A DNA stretch of 64,000 nt, taken from contig NZ_CP110629.1 of NCBI RefSeq assembly GCF_026153455.1, forward strand, positions 496,001-560,000, written 5' to 3'. Of the stretch, positions 10,401-18,273 are shown piece after piece. Source of the stretch: Marinimicrobium sp. C6131. GTDB lineage: Bacteria > Pseudomonadota > Gammaproteobacteria > Pseudomonadales > Cellvibrionaceae. The stretch's first letter is position 1; every line of letters begins with the position of its first letter. A model generated the notes under the pieces. The model had not been told where the DNA came from. It ran no database searches and saw only the letters and a program-made list of their open reading frames with translations. The position numbers were made by a program, and so were the translations under genes.

Positions 10401-10459
10401 TCGATAAAGGCGAGGTAGCGGCTCTGGACGGGGGAGGTGTGGCGTATGCTCGGTATCAT
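7412..10459 (-). CDS. ydiJ: FAD/Fe-S dehydrogenase, D-2-hydroxyglutarate dehydrogenase type
   Basis: A 1015-residue protein, the length of E. coli YdiJ (1018). The N-terminal FAD-binding domain shows PRGGGTGTNGQSL (about residues 63-75) and ATIGGMINTDASGQGS; it is followed by a FAD-oxidase C-terminal domain. Around residue 668 a cysteine cluster CLACKSCTGQCPIKVDVP binds an iron-sulfur cluster, and the last part has the CCG-type cysteine motifs (HCTEKTNAAGS, DTGCCGMAGTYGHE). Family knowledge: oxidation of D-2-hydroxyglutarate or related D-hydroxy acids, passing electrons through FAD and Fe-S centres. No membrane helix is seen. The gene stands alone but is flanked on both sides by hairpin elements A and B. 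Confidence 0.93.
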   Translation of the reverse strand: MIPSIRHTSPVQSRYLAFIEALRASDFQGDLNPDYANRTVLATDNSIYQVLPQGVIYPKNVDDLVILARLSDQPDYQDIVLSPRGGGTGTNGQSLTDGLVVDTSRYMNQILEINIEERWARVQCGVVKDQLNAALKPHGLFFAPDLSTSNRATIGGMINTDASGQGSCRYGKTRDHVLELRTVLLDGSDWTSRPMDDAELTEVSQRGDRVGEVHKTLNQIHTDHAELIDAKFPKLNRCLTGYDFAHVRTPEGRFDLNSVLCGSEGTLGFIAEARLNLLPIPKVSALVNVNYRDFNAALRDATELMKAEPTAIETVDSKVLNLAMNDIVWHSVSEFFPPAENGEPIQGINLVEYTADSEEELEQAVKALTDQLDADTDVSKGRLGYSLAWGSASVAKIWAMRKKSVGLLGNAEGEARPIPFVEDTAVPPENLADFIMEFRQLLDERGMTYGMFGHVDAGVLHVRPAIDMKDPEQAAQIRPITDQVVALVKKYKGLLWGEHGKGVRAEYAPEFFGELYPQLQRLKAAFDPRNQLNPGKVATPAPELELLKIDGVTTRGQQDRKIPVQVWDGYSEGMHCNGNGQCHNWNPNDAMCPSWKGTRLRTHTPKGRASLVREWLKQLSERDVNAIEESEAARQQSFLLSLPTRIKNTIGKKRGEYDFSHEVHESMMGCLACKSCTGQCPIKVDVPSFRSKFLELYYGRYLRPLKDYFIGGLEFMVPTLAKVPWLYNGLMKPRFMQALMAKVAGMVDSPLLTGISLDNALQTRKIRYASAQNIAALTQEQRDKAVILVQDAFTSYFETGLVLDSLDLLTKLGFTPLVAPFKPNGKPLHVHGFLGPFAKAAVKNAEHLNDLARSGIPLVGLEPSMTLAYRSEYQTVLGKEAPEVALLQEWLAQQKAQLEARADLLQPGDYSLLAHCTEKTNAAGSIKDWQAVFGALGQTLTVIDTGCCGMAGTYGHEASNVETSKKIYGLSWSEVVANPEHEGKLTATGYSCRSQVKRIDDVAIPHPVQVLLAQM

Positions 10460-10552
10460 CTGGGTCGTTACAGCTCTCGACAGTGGGTGCGATATTCTAC
10501 GGGTTTGGGGTGGGTTTCTCCAATTAAAGGCAGGGCGTAACGTCCGGGCCGC

Positions 10553-10664
10553 GAAGGGGAAGGCCTTTCAAGACACGCCGTGAACCCATCCCTGGGGGCT
10601 CGACGCGCGGAATCCCGCCGCTTACGGTCTTGAAAGGCCTTCCCCTTCACGTCCCTCAGTGCCA
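10553..10664 (+). repeat. Long hairpin element B (conserved core, locus-specific arms)
   Basis: Left arm 10553-10574 and right arm 10627-10648 are perfectly complementary over 22 bases. The core CGCCGTGAACCCATCCCTG with GGGGCT starts at 10577. The arm junctions are again GAC and GTC. The box CTCAGTGCCA lies at 10655-10664. The arms resemble those of element A (both contain CTTTCAAGAC) but differ in length and sequence. It lies upstream of ydiJ. Confidence 0.86.
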
Positions 10665-10692
10665 TGGCCATATTTCGGGAGATGGCGTCTTC

Positions 10693-10730
10693 GGGTTGCG
10701 ACGGATAAGCGAAGCGCATCCGCCGTCACC
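10693..10730. repeat. Small GCGGAT-type intergenic hairpin repeat
   Basis: The segment GACGGATAAGCG, then AAGCGCATCCGCCGTC, forms an imperfect hairpin and repeats the ATCCGCCGTCACC end seen at 6195-6207. It sits 28 bases after hairpin element B and 30 bases before the MAPEG stop codon. With element B it fills the ~300-base space between ydiJ and the MAPEG gene; I see no small gene there. Confidence 0.55.
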
Positions 10731-10759
10731 GGACCCGGAGGCAGCACCACATGATTACC

Positions 10760-11155
10760 TTACAACTGCAACGCAATCACCACCCAAATGGCCGCCAACA
10801 ACAGGTTGCTCGCCATAAACGCTATCAACCTGTGCATTACGTTGTTGTAGCCCATATGGATGAGACCGTGCACCACCCGCAGCGCCACAAACCCCCAGGC
10901 CAACGCCACCGGCCCACTGAGCCCCATGGCCAGGCTGGTGACACAGGCGAGGTAGAACAGGATGGGCACCTGGAAGAGGTTATCGTAATGACGCGCCGCC
11001 GCCAGCGCCCGTGCGGGCGCGGCCTGATCCGGCGGATAGAGCCGAAAATAGCCAATCGACACCGTGCCCTTACGGACCGCCAAGATCCGCAAGGTCAGCA
11101 AATAGAGAGCGACGCAGAGCGTCCAGAACATCAGGGCGAGCATGGGTTGCAGCAT
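10760..11155 (-). CDS. MAPEG family membrane protein
   Basis: A 131-residue protein with four hydrophobic helices, the size and topology of the MAPEG family (membrane-associated proteins in eicosanoid and glutathione metabolism). The segments AARHYDNLFQVPILFYLACV and ALRVVHGLIHMGYNNVMHR hold the conserved N, P, R and H positions of bacterial members. Bacterial MAPEG proteins are mostly uncharacterised; a glutathione-linked role at the inner membrane is possible but not shown. It is divergent from fabV, with about 144 bases between the two starts, so the two genes probably have back-to-back promoters. Confidence 0.82.
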   Translation of the reverse strand: MLQPMLALMFWTLCVALYLLTLRILAVRKGTVSIGYFRLYPPDQAAPARALAAARHYDNLFQVPILFYLACVTSLAMGLSGPVALAWGFVALRVVHGLIHMGYNNVMHRLIAFMASNLLLAAIWVVIALQL

Positions 11156-11299
11156 GATTTCTCCTTAAAAGCCCATCTGCTGGTACAATGCCCGTTTTTC
11201 GCCCCGAATCTGAGTACTGGGGCGGTTGAACGGCCGTTGACAGCACACAACGACGGTCAGGGCAGCGACCAAACAGACCAGACAAGAGTAGGACTTTAC

Positions 11300-12484
11300 A
11301 TGATTATCAAGCCAAAAGTACGCGGATTCATCTGCACCAACGCCCACCCACAGGGCTGTGCCGCCAACGTGCGCGAGCAGATCGACTACACCAAGGCCCA
11401 GGGGCCGATCAACGGTGGCCCGAAAAACGTACTGGTCATCGGCTGCTCCACCGGCTACGGCCTGGCCTCACGGATCACCGCCGCCTACGGCTCTGGCGCC
11501 AAAACCATCGGGGTCTGCTTTGAGAAGCCGCCCACCGAGAAGCGTACCGCCTCCGCCGGCTACTACAACACCGCCGCCTTCCACGAATTCGCCGAAGCCG
11601 ATGGCCTATACGCCCACACCATCAATGGCGACGCCTTCTCCGACGAGATCAAGGCCCAGACCATCGAACAGATCAAAAAAGACCTGGGTAAAATCGACCT
11701 GGTGGTCTACAGCCTGGCCTCGCCCCGGCGCACCGACCCCAAGACCGGTGAAACCTACACCTCCGTGCTCAAGCCCATCGGACAGGCCTACACCTCCAAG
11801 GGGCTGAACACCGATACCCTCAAGATCACCGAAACCACCGTCGAGCCGGCCACCGAGGAAGAAATCCGCAATACCGTCAAGGTGATGGGTGGCGAAGACT
11901 GGGAGCTGTGGATCGACGCCCTGAAAGACGCCGACGTGCTGGAGCAGAACTGTCAGACCACGGCCTACACCTATCTGGGCGACAAGCTGACCTGGCCGAT
12001 CTACGGCAAAGCGACCATTGGTAAAGCCAAAGAGGACCTGGATCGCGCTTCCCTGGCCATCGACCAGAAGCTGGACGACCTGAACGGTACCGCCCACGTA
12101 TCGGTGCTCAAGGCTGTGGTGACCCAGGCCAGCTCCGCCATTCCGGTGATGCCGCTGTACATGTCCATCCTGTTCAAGGTCATGAAAGAGCAGGGCACCC
12201 ATGAAGACTGTATTCACCAACTGCAGCGTCTGTTCGTGGAGTGCCTGTACAGTGCCAACCCGCGTCTGGATGACGAGGATCGCTTCCGCGTAGACGAGCT
12301 GGAGCTGGATCCCAAGGTGCAGGCCAAGGTGGAAGAAATCTGGCCGCAAGTGACCGAAGATAACCTGTTTGAACTGACTGACTACAAGGGCTACAACGAA
12401 GGTTTCCTGAAGTTGTTCGGTTTTGGCGTCGACGGTGTGGACTACGAGGCGGATGTCAGTCCGCTGGTGAAGGCGCCGTTTTAA
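11300..12484 (+). CDS. fabV: Trans-2-enoyl-CoA/ACP reductase FabV
   Basis: NADH-dependent enoyl reductase, last step of each fatty acid elongation cycle, cytoplasmic. From the ATG at 11300 the protein has 394 residues and starts MIIKPKVRGFICTNAHP, the standard FabV N-terminus; the frame is open far upstream but that part does not resemble the family. The nucleotide-binding loop GCSTGYGLASRI is at residues 49-60. The FabV catalytic pattern is Y-x8-K, and Tyr235 and Lys244 fit it exactly (PIYGKATIGKAK). Family members resist triclosan. It is a single gene, divergent from the MAPEG gene and followed by hairpin element C. Confidence 0.95.
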   Translation: MIIKPKVRGFICTNAHPQGCAANVREQIDYTKAQGPINGGPKNVLVIGCSTGYGLASRITAAYGSGAKTIGVCFEKPPTEKRTASAGYYNTAAFHEFAEADGLYAHTINGDAFSDEIKAQTIEQIKKDLGKIDLVVYSLASPRRTDPKTGETYTSVLKPIGQAYTSKGLNTDTLKITETTVEPATEEEIRNTVKVMGGEDWELWIDALKDADVLEQNCQTTAYTYLGDKLTWPIYGKATIGKAKEDLDRASLAIDQKLDDLNGTAHVSVLKAVVTQASSAIPVMPLYMSILFKVMKEQGTHEDCIHQLQRLFVECLYSANPRLDDEDRFRVDELELDPKVQAKVEEIWPQVTEDNLFELTDYKGYNEGFLKLFGFGVDGVDYEADVSPLVKAPF

Positions 12485-12535
12485 GCGCGTAACGGCGTTT
12501 TTGCGGCACCGCAGGGTACCTTAAGATCTTCAAGT

Positions 12536-12653
12536 TGGCACAGAGACCGGGGCAGGGGATGAGGGTTGACGACTCTCGAAGGCATGGATGCCGACGCGAA
12601 GCCCACAGGGATGTGTTCACGGCGGGTCGTCAACCCTCATCCCCTGCCCCGGT
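12536..12653 (-). repeat. Long hairpin element C (core on minus strand)
   Basis: Left arm 12546-12573 and right arm 12626-12653 are perfectly complementary over 28 bases. Read on the minus strand, the core CGCCGTGAACACATCCCTG with TGGGCT starts next to the GAC junction, followed by GTCGGCATCCATGCC. The box CTCTGTGCCA (minus strand, 12545-12536) lies against the arm end. It sits between fabV and an acyltransferase gene. The arms share no obvious sequence with those of elements A or B. Confidence 0.88.
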
Positions 12654-12699
12654 TGGTGTCCAAAATGGGTGCAAAATTTTTAAGAATGCTCCATAGATT

Positions 12700-13611
12700 A
12701 TGCCACTAGTTCACCCCCTCGTGGGCATCCTCAGCCTGTCGCTGTACGTGATCACCATCGCGGGCGTGTTCCTGTTGATCATGCCCGTGGCGCTGGTCAA
12801 ACTGATCATCCCCGGCCTGCGCCGCCCCTGTAATGCCGTGCTCGACAAACTGGCGAGCGGCTGGATTACACTCAACGGTTGGCATCAACAGCTGTTGACC
12901 CGCACCGACATTCGCGTCAGCGGAGATATCGATCAACTCAGTCGCAACGAGTGGTACATGCTGATTGCCAACCACCAGTCCTGGGTCGATATCATGATCC
13001 TGGTCCGGGTATTGAACGGCCGCATTCCCTACGTGAAATTTTTCTTCAAGCGTGAGCTTCTCTGGGTGCCGCTGTTCGGGCAGGCGCTGTGGGCGATGGA
13101 CTTTCCGATGATGCGGCGGCGCAGCAAACAAGAGATCGCCCGCAATCCGGAGCTGGCCAACGATGACCTGGAACGTACTCGACGCGCCTGTGAAATGTAT
13201 CGCTACAGTCCGGTCACCATCATCAACTTTCTGGAAGGCACCCGCTTTACGCCGGCCAAGCAGCAGGCGCAAGCCAGCGACGGCGGCGCGCCGGAGTTCA
13301 GGCACCTGCTCAAGCCCAAAGCCGGTGGCCTGGCCTTTACCCTGTCGGCCATGAACGGACAGCTTCGGCAGATGCTGGATGTGACGCTTTACTATCCCCA
13401 TGGCCGACCCACTTTCTGGGAATACGCCTGCGGCCGAGTACGCCGGGTGGACATGCACATCCAGCAGCGCCCCATCACCGACGACATGGTGGGTGACTAC
13501 CCGAACGATGAGGCGTTTCGAGCCCGGTTTCAGGCCCGCGTCAACGAACTCTGGCAGGAAAAAGACGCCCGTCTGGAGGCCATGGCCCAGGCCGGGACTG
13601 ATACGCACTGA
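12700..13611 (+). CDS. PlsC-type 1-acyl-glycerol-3-phosphate acyltransferase family (YihG-like)
   Basis: A 303-residue membrane protein. One or two N-terminal hydrophobic segments (residues 8-38) are followed by the acyltransferase domain with NHQSWVD (catalytic His92 and Asp97, the Hx4D motif) and FLEGTRFTP, the glycerol-phosphate binding block. The overall pattern fits YihG/YihG-like acyltransferases, which add an acyl chain to lysophosphatidic acid or a related acceptor at the inner membrane. The start ATG at 12700 is followed at once by the hydrophobic region as in the family. The lpxL-like gene follows 17 bases downstream, suggesting an envelope-lipid operon. Confidence 0.88.
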   Translation: MPLVHPLVGILSLSLYVITIAGVFLLIMPVALVKLIIPGLRRPCNAVLDKLASGWITLNGWHQQLLTRTDIRVSGDIDQLSRNEWYMLIANHQSWVDIMILVRVLNGRIPYVKFFFKRELLWVPLFGQALWAMDFPMMRRRSKQEIARNPELANDDLERTRRACEMYRYSPVTIINFLEGTRFTPAKQQAQASDGGAPEFRHLLKPKAGGLAFTLSAMNGQLRQMLDVTLYYPHGRPTFWEYACGRVRRVDMHIQQRPITDDMVGDYPNDEAFRARFQARVNELWQEKDARLEAMAQAGTDTH

Positions 13612-13628
13612 GGTAAGCACGATAGCCT

Positions 13629-14546
13629 ATGGCTGAACCATCCTTTCCCAAACAACTGCTCGCCCCTCGTCACTGGCCCTCCTGGTTGGGGGCCGGGCTA
13701 TGGTTTCTGGTCGCCCAACTGCCTTACCGCGTGCAGTGGTGGCTGGCCAAAGCGTTGGCGCCTTTGCTGCGGCTGAATAAAAAACGGCTGAATTTTGCCC
13801 GACGCAACATCGAACTCTGTTTTCCGAATATGGCAGAGGTCGAACGAGAGCGTCTGCTGAAACAAAATCTCACCTCCACCGCCATGACCGTGTTCGAAAC
13901 CGGCATCGCCTGGTTCTGGCCGGGCTGGAGACTGCGCCGACTGTTCACCGTTACCGGCCTGGAACATCTGAGAGCCGCTGAAGAGGCGGGGCAGGGCGCG
14001 CTACTGCTCAGCTTGCACATGACGACCCTGGATATTGGCAGCGCCATGCTGGGCCAAGTGGTCAACTTCGACGGCATGTACCGGCCCCACAGCAACCCGG
14101 TGTACGACTACCTGCAAATGAAACGCCGCAGCGCCTACTCCCCCGGCGCCATGACCATACCCCGGGACAACGTGCGCGCCATGATCAGCCGTCTGCGCAA
14201 AGGCCGCTTCATCTGGTACGCCCCGGATCGGGACCTGGGCTCAAAAAACAGCCTCTTCGCCCCCTTTTTCGGCGTGCAGGCCGCCACCGTCAGCGCCACA
14301 GGAAAGCTGGTCAGCATGGGCAAGGGAAGGGTGATTCCGTTTACTCAGTACCGGTTACCCGGAGGGCGAGGTTACCAACTGGTCATCCGTCCTGCGCTGG
14401 AGGATTTCCCCAGCGGCGACGACTATGCCGATACGGTGCGGGTTAATCGCTATATGGAAGAAGCCATCGAGGAGTGCCCACATCAATATTTTTGGGCACA
14501 GCCACGCTTTAAGACCCGTCCTGAAGGTGAGTCAGCGGTGTATTGA
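13629..14546 (+). CDS. Lipid A biosynthesis late acyltransferase (LpxL/LpxM family)
   Basis: A 305-residue inner-membrane enzyme with one N-terminal hydrophobic segment (about residues 20-45). The family catalytic motif Hx4D is HMTTLD (His130, Asp135), and later blocks MYRPHSNPVYD and RKGRFIWYAPDRDLG are typical of the LpxL group. Such enzymes transfer a secondary acyl chain from acyl-ACP to Kdo2-lipid IVA on the cytoplasmic face. Whether it is LpxL or LpxM cannot be decided from sequence alone. It is 17 bases downstream of the PlsC-type gene. Its end meets the convergent PTPS-like gene with a gap of three bases. Confidence 0.9.
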   Translation: MAEPSFPKQLLAPRHWPSWLGAGLWFLVAQLPYRVQWWLAKALAPLLRLNKKRLNFARRNIELCFPNMAEVERERLLKQNLTSTAMTVFETGIAWFWPGWRLRRLFTVTGLEHLRAAEEAGQGALLLSLHMTTLDIGSAMLGQVVNFDGMYRPHSNPVYDYLQMKRRSAYSPGAMTIPRDNVRAMISRLRKGRFIWYAPDRDLGSKNSLFAPFFGVQAATVSATGKLVSMGKGRVIPFTQYRLPGGRGYQLVIRPALEDFPSGDDYADTVRVNRYMEEAIEECPHQYFWAQPRFKTRPEGESAVY

Positions 14547-14549
14547 GGG

Positions 14550-15392
14550 TTAAGCCTCAGCAATTGCACCTTTGTTCATACCTTCATAGGCCTGCACACG
14601 GATGGTACTGGTCGGGTACTCGGACTTGGTGGTTTTAGCGATGTGATCCGCAATCAGCTCCACCGTGGTATCTGTGTCCATCAGATAACAGCAGCGCTGG
14701 GGCAGCGCGATCTCAAACTCCCCTTGAGGCGCCGTATACGCAAAGCGGAAATACTCGCCTTCCTCCGCCACCAAATCTTCCCGGGTGGCGAGATAAATAT
14801 CCCGGAACCGACTCGCCCATTCGCCCTCCAGGGCGGGTGAGGGGATATCGTCTGCCCAGATGGCGATCTTCGAGCGGTGGCCGTGGGCTATCCGCTGGCA
14901 ATTGCCATCGTGCTTTTTCAGTCCATGGCTGTAGTGATAAAACACGCTCTCAATGTACTCGGTGGAAAAGCCCAAACTGAGGCGGGTACCCTCCGGGAAC
15001 AGGGCGGCGTCATTCAGACGTTCAATGCACCACTGCGCTACGCTTTCCCGGGTCAACTCCTCTGCATCCACCAGTGCCACTGCCTCTTTGGGGCAGCGCA
15101 GATCAATCGTTTCGCTGCGGTCGCCGAAGTGCCAGCGCAGCGACAGGGAATCCCCCGCCTCTTCCAGCTCGAGCTGGTGGGAGCGACGGGGCACCAGGAG
15201 GCGATGGTCGAGTTCGTTGTCCAGCCATACCTTCAGTGCTTTCTTGACCGTACTGAAATCGCAGACCATGCCCTGTTCATCCAGCGCGCCCTCCAGTTGA
15301 ACATCTGCCAGCCAGGTTTCCCCGAGCAGGCCGCGGCGGGCATCGAGAAAGCTGAAATCTACGGTGGCGAGGTTGTCGACAAAAAGCAGCAT
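14550..15392 (-). CDS. Double-length 6-pyruvoyl tetrahydropterin synthase/QueD-like protein
   Basis: A 280-residue cytoplasmic protein related to 6-carboxytetrahydropterin synthase (QueD) and PTPS. Classical QueD is about 120 residues, so this is a double-length member. The N-terminal half has VCDFSTVKKALKVWLDNELDHRLL, the usual PTPS strand-helix with an H. The C-terminal half carries the zinc-type histidines in HYSHGLKKHDGN and RIAHGHRSK. Homologues annotated as 6-carboxytetrahydropterin synthase of this length exist in Pseudomonas relatives, usually apart from queuosine genes. No queC/E/F neighbour is present here, so a queuosine role is not supported by context. It converges on the lpxL-like gene. 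Confidence 0.8.
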   Translation of the reverse strand: MLLFVDNLATVDFSFLDARRGLLGETWLADVQLEGALDEQGMVCDFSTVKKALKVWLDNELDHRLLVPRRSHQLELEEAGDSLSLRWHFGDRSETIDLRCPKEAVALVDAEELTRESVAQWCIERLNDAALFPEGTRLSLGFSTEYIESVFYHYSHGLKKHDGNCQRIAHGHRSKIAIWADDIPSPALEGEWASRFRDIYLATREDLVAEEGEYFRFAYTAPQGEFEIALPQRCCYLMDTDTTVELIADHIAKTTKSEYPTSTIRVQAYEGMNKGAIAEA

Positions 15393-15586
15393 AAAACGTC
15401 TCGGTGTCTGGAGTAAGTGAATGATTTGGCGCTGCTGGCGCCGATCATGTCTTCAGGGAAGTATACCGGTCTGGGAACCAAAGCGAAAACTGTGTAGAAT
15501 TCTGGCGTCGAATTCTTTGTTCTTTGAAAAGAGCAAGATTCGGCGGATAGCTTGGTTATGTATAAATCTACAATAGGGATACACAC

Positions 15587-16075
15587 ATGATAAAGAAAAT
15601 GGTGGCGGTTTCCGCCCTTACGGCTAGCTTGTTTGGTTGCGCCAGTATCGTCAGTGACAGTCAGTATACGGTGGCGCTGAATAGCTCGCCGGATAATGCG
15701 CAGTTTGTCGTCACGAACAAGAGTGGGCAGAAAGTCCATAGCGGTCGAACCCCCTCGTCAATTGTACTGAAGGCATCTTCCGGTTTTTTCCAGGGTGAAA
15801 GTTATGCCATTGAAATCGAGAAAGAGGGATTCCAAGCCAAAAGCTATGCTTTGACGAGCACGGTAGATGGTTGGTATTTCGGAAATATCCTGCTGGGCGG
15901 ATGGCTTGGAATGCTGATCGTTGACCCGGCTACCGGGGCCATGTTCAAGCTGCCTGAGCGGGTTGACGTTTCTCTGGACGAGTCGCTTGCTCAGAGCGCG
16001 GATGCTGACCTGACGATCGCGACAATCGATTCCTTGAGTGCCGAGCAGCGTGAAAGTCTGGTGCCCGTGCAATAA
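15587..16075 (+). CDS. Small lipoprotein with PEGA-like domain
   Basis: A 162-residue protein with a lipoprotein signal peptide ending LTASLFGCAS, so Cys at about residue 18 would be lipidated. The mature part (TVALNSSPDNAQFVVTNKSG then GRTPSSIVL) resembles PEGA-type beta-sandwich repeats, and a hydrophobic glycine-rich stretch (YFGNILLGGWLGMLIVD) follows. Family knowledge is limited; function unknown. A terminator at 16111-16140 separates it from the convergent FG-GAP lipoprotein gene. Codon and base composition are a little more AT-rich than neighbouring genes. Confidence 0.75.
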   Translation: MIKKMVAVSALTASLFGCASIVSDSQYTVALNSSPDNAQFVVTNKSGQKVHSGRTPSSIVLKASSGFFQGESYAIEIEKEGFQAKSYALTSTVDGWYFGNILLGGWLGMLIVDPATGAMFKLPERVDVSLDESLAQSADADLTIATIDSLSAEQRESLVPVQ

Positions 16076-16110
16076 GCACCTTGCGTTTTCAGGAAACTGA
16101 ACCCAAAAAA

Positions 16111-16140
16111 AGCCCGTCCGATTGGACGGGCTTTTTTTTT
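16111..16140. terminator. Bidirectional Rho-independent terminator
   Basis: Stem AGCCCGTCC (16111-16119), loop GATT, stem GGACGGGCT (16124-16132), then nine T residues; on the other strand the A-run at 16105-16111 serves as the U tract. It lies between two convergent genes ending at 16075 and 16159. Confidence 0.92.
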
Positions 16141-16158
16141 GGGGCACTTGGCAAGGTG

Positions 16159-18273
16159 TCAGTAAAGGTAAACCGCACCGGAGTCGGTGCCTTCGTTGTT
16201 GTCCCGGTCGCCGTTGATGCCCTGAGCATCGCTGTCTTCGCGGTAGGCGCCGATGGCAAGGGTGTCGCCTTCGGCCGACAGCGCCAGACCGACGCCAAAT
16301 CCGTCCCGCGCCTCGGTGTTGGCGGCCTTGATGTATGAGGTTTCGCGCCACCGATCGTCAATGAGTGAGAAGAGGTAGGCGCCGCCCGCACGTGGTGCCG
16401 AGTTGTCATCACTGACGCCGTTGATGCCGGTCTCGGCACTGGGCTCACGGGTGCTGCCAACCACCAGGTGACGACCATTGCGGGCAAACGCCACTGTTTC
16501 GCCGAAGCGCAGGCCCTGAAGGTTGTTGGACGCTTTCAGGAACGATGTCTGAGCCCACTCACCGTCCACCTGACGGAAGAGGTAGACCGCACCGCTGTTG
16601 GTGGCAATCGTGGTGTTGTCTTCGAGATCGTAATTATCGGGGCTCGAGTTGATTCCGGGTTCGGCCGTCAGGTCGCCGGTGCTACCCACCGCCAGGCGGG
16701 ACCCGTCTCCGGACAGGGCGACACTGGCCCCGAAACTCTGAGCGTAGCCGGTCAGTTCTTGCTCTGTGTAGGTATGACTGGGCTTGATGTAGGCTGATTG
16801 CGACCAGTCACTGCCATCGCGATTGAACAGGTAGACCGCGCCGGCATTGATCAAGGTCCGGTTATCGTCTTCACCATTGATACCGGTAGAGCGGCTGGCG
16901 TCACCGGTCGCACCCACCGCCAGGGTGCTGCCGTCGGTGGAGATGGCCAGGCTGCTGCCAAACAGGTGGTACAGGGGCGTACCGCTTGCCGTGATGGCGG
17001 AGAAGGTGTTCGACGCCTTTACATAAGCCTGCTGTGCCCAGCCGCTGTCTGAGTCGGTAAATACATAGACGGCACCGGCGTTGGGTGCGTCATTGTTGTT
17101 CTCGTCACCATTGATTCCGGTGGCGTCGCTTGATTCGAACAGTGCGCTGACCGCCAGAGTCAGGCCGTCACCGGACAGGGCCACGCGGTGGCCAAAACGG
17201 TCGTTGACGTTGGTTGGGATGGTAACGTCGCTGTCGTCGTCTGTCGCGGAATCATCGGTGCCATCGTCTTCGGCGGTACCGTCGGTTTCTTCTTCCTCTT
17301 CTTCAGGGGGTTCGGCATTGGAGGCCTTGAGAAAGGCGTCTTGGGCCCAGCCGTCTTCCCCACGTTTGAAGACATACACCGCACCGGTACCGGGTGCTCC
17401 GTTATTGTCCTGCTCTGGGTTGATGCCCGTGCCGTCGCTGTCTTCAAGCGCGGCGCTGACCGCGAGCACATCGCCATTGTCCGACAGTGACAGGGCGAAA
17501 CCGAACCGGTCGTTGTATCGGGTGGTGTCGTCACCGTCGTCGTTTTCGCTGGGAACTTCGGTGTTGGAGGCTTTCAGGTAGGCCTCCTGTTGCCAGAGGC
17601 CGTCTACCAGGCGGAACACGTAAACGGCGCCGGCTCCGAATACCGAGTTGTCGGCGGCATCACCGTTGACGCCGCGTGCCTGACTGGCTTCGCGGGGCGC
17701 GCTCACCGCCAGCGTTTGGCCATCGGCCGAGAGGGCCACACCCCATCCAAACCAGTCGGCGGCCTCGGTGCTGTCGGCTTTGATAAAGCCGATGGTATCG
17801 AGCATGACGCTCAGGGTCAGTTGCTCGTTGGAATCTTCGTATTCGGAGCAGTCGGCGCTCAAACAGGCGGTGACGGTATACAGGGCGTTGTGCCAGTCAT
17901 GCTGGTGCACCGCGACGGTGTCGCTGGCCTCTGTTTCGGTCAGGTTGTCAGCAACTACCTCATAGCCGCTGCCGTCGCCCGGGTTTTTTCTCAGTTGGTA
18001 ATACTCGGCGCCTTCAACGGCGGTCCAGGAAAAGCGGATTTCCTTGGGCTCCACCGATTCGACATTGATTTCCGGCCACTCGGCGTCGGTAATGCCTCCG
18101 GTGTTACCCGCGTTATCAATACCACCACTGAAGCTGCTGGAGCTTGAGCTGGAACTGGAAGAGTTGTTCTGGTTGTTGCTGTCACTGCCGCAGGCGCCCA
18201 GAGTCAGAGCGAGGAGCAGGGGCGGGATGAAGCGGGTGACGGAGATCAAGCCGTTGTCTCGAGTATTACGCAT
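16159..18273 (-). CDS. FG-GAP/integrin-alpha-like repeat lipoprotein with polyserine linker
   Basis: A 704-residue secreted lipoprotein. The signal peptide ends LLLALTLGACGSDS, giving a lipidated Cys near residue 28. A run of about eleven serines follows at about residues 38-49, a linker type frequent in marine cellulolytic gammaproteobacteria. Next comes a fibronectin-III-like segment (KEIRFSWTAVEGAEYYQLRK) and then about seven repeats of an integrin-like pattern: FG..VALS.DG.TLAVSA, then acidic INGD.N loops and GAVYVF. The INGDxNN loops could bind calcium. The protein is probably anchored in the outer membrane; its ligand is unknown. It is a single gene, converging on the small lipoprotein gene. 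Confidence 0.87.
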   Translation of the reverse strand: MRNTRDNGLISVTRFIPPLLLALTLGACGSDSNNQNNSSSSSSSSSSFSGGIDNAGNTGGITDAEWPEINVESVEPKEIRFSWTAVEGAEYYQLRKNPGDGSGYEVVADNLTETEASDTVAVHQHDWHNALYTVTACLSADCSEYEDSNEQLTLSVMLDTIGFIKADSTEAADWFGWGVALSADGQTLAVSAPREASQARGVNGDAADNSVFGAGAVYVFRLVDGLWQQEAYLKASNTEVPSENDDGDDTTRYNDRFGFALSLSDNGDVLAVSAALEDSDGTGINPEQDNNGAPGTGAVYVFKRGEDGWAQDAFLKASNAEPPEEEEEETDGTAEDDGTDDSATDDDSDVTIPTNVNDRFGHRVALSGDGLTLAVSALFESSDATGINGDENNNDAPNAGAVYVFTDSDSGWAQQAYVKASNTFSAITASGTPLYHLFGSSLAISTDGSTLAVGATGDASRSTGINGEDDNRTLINAGAVYLFNRDGSDWSQSAYIKPSHTYTEQELTGYAQSFGASVALSGDGSRLAVGSTGDLTAEPGINSSPDNYDLEDNTTIATNSGAVYLFRQVDGEWAQTSFLKASNNLQGLRFGETVAFARNGRHLVVGSTREPSAETGINGVSDDNSAPRAGGAYLFSLIDDRWRETSYIKAANTEARDGFGVGLALSAEGDTLAIGAYREDSDAQGINGDRDNNEGTDSGAVYLY

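Noticed and set aside
8711..10540. A long rightward open frame antisense to ydiJ
   Set aside because: GC-rich shadow frame; its translation is rich in G, H, V and R with no family features, while the opposite strand is a clear full-length YdiJ.
12706..13620. Leftward open frame antisense to the PlsC-type gene
   Set aside because: The plus strand carries intact acyltransferase motifs; the minus frame has none.
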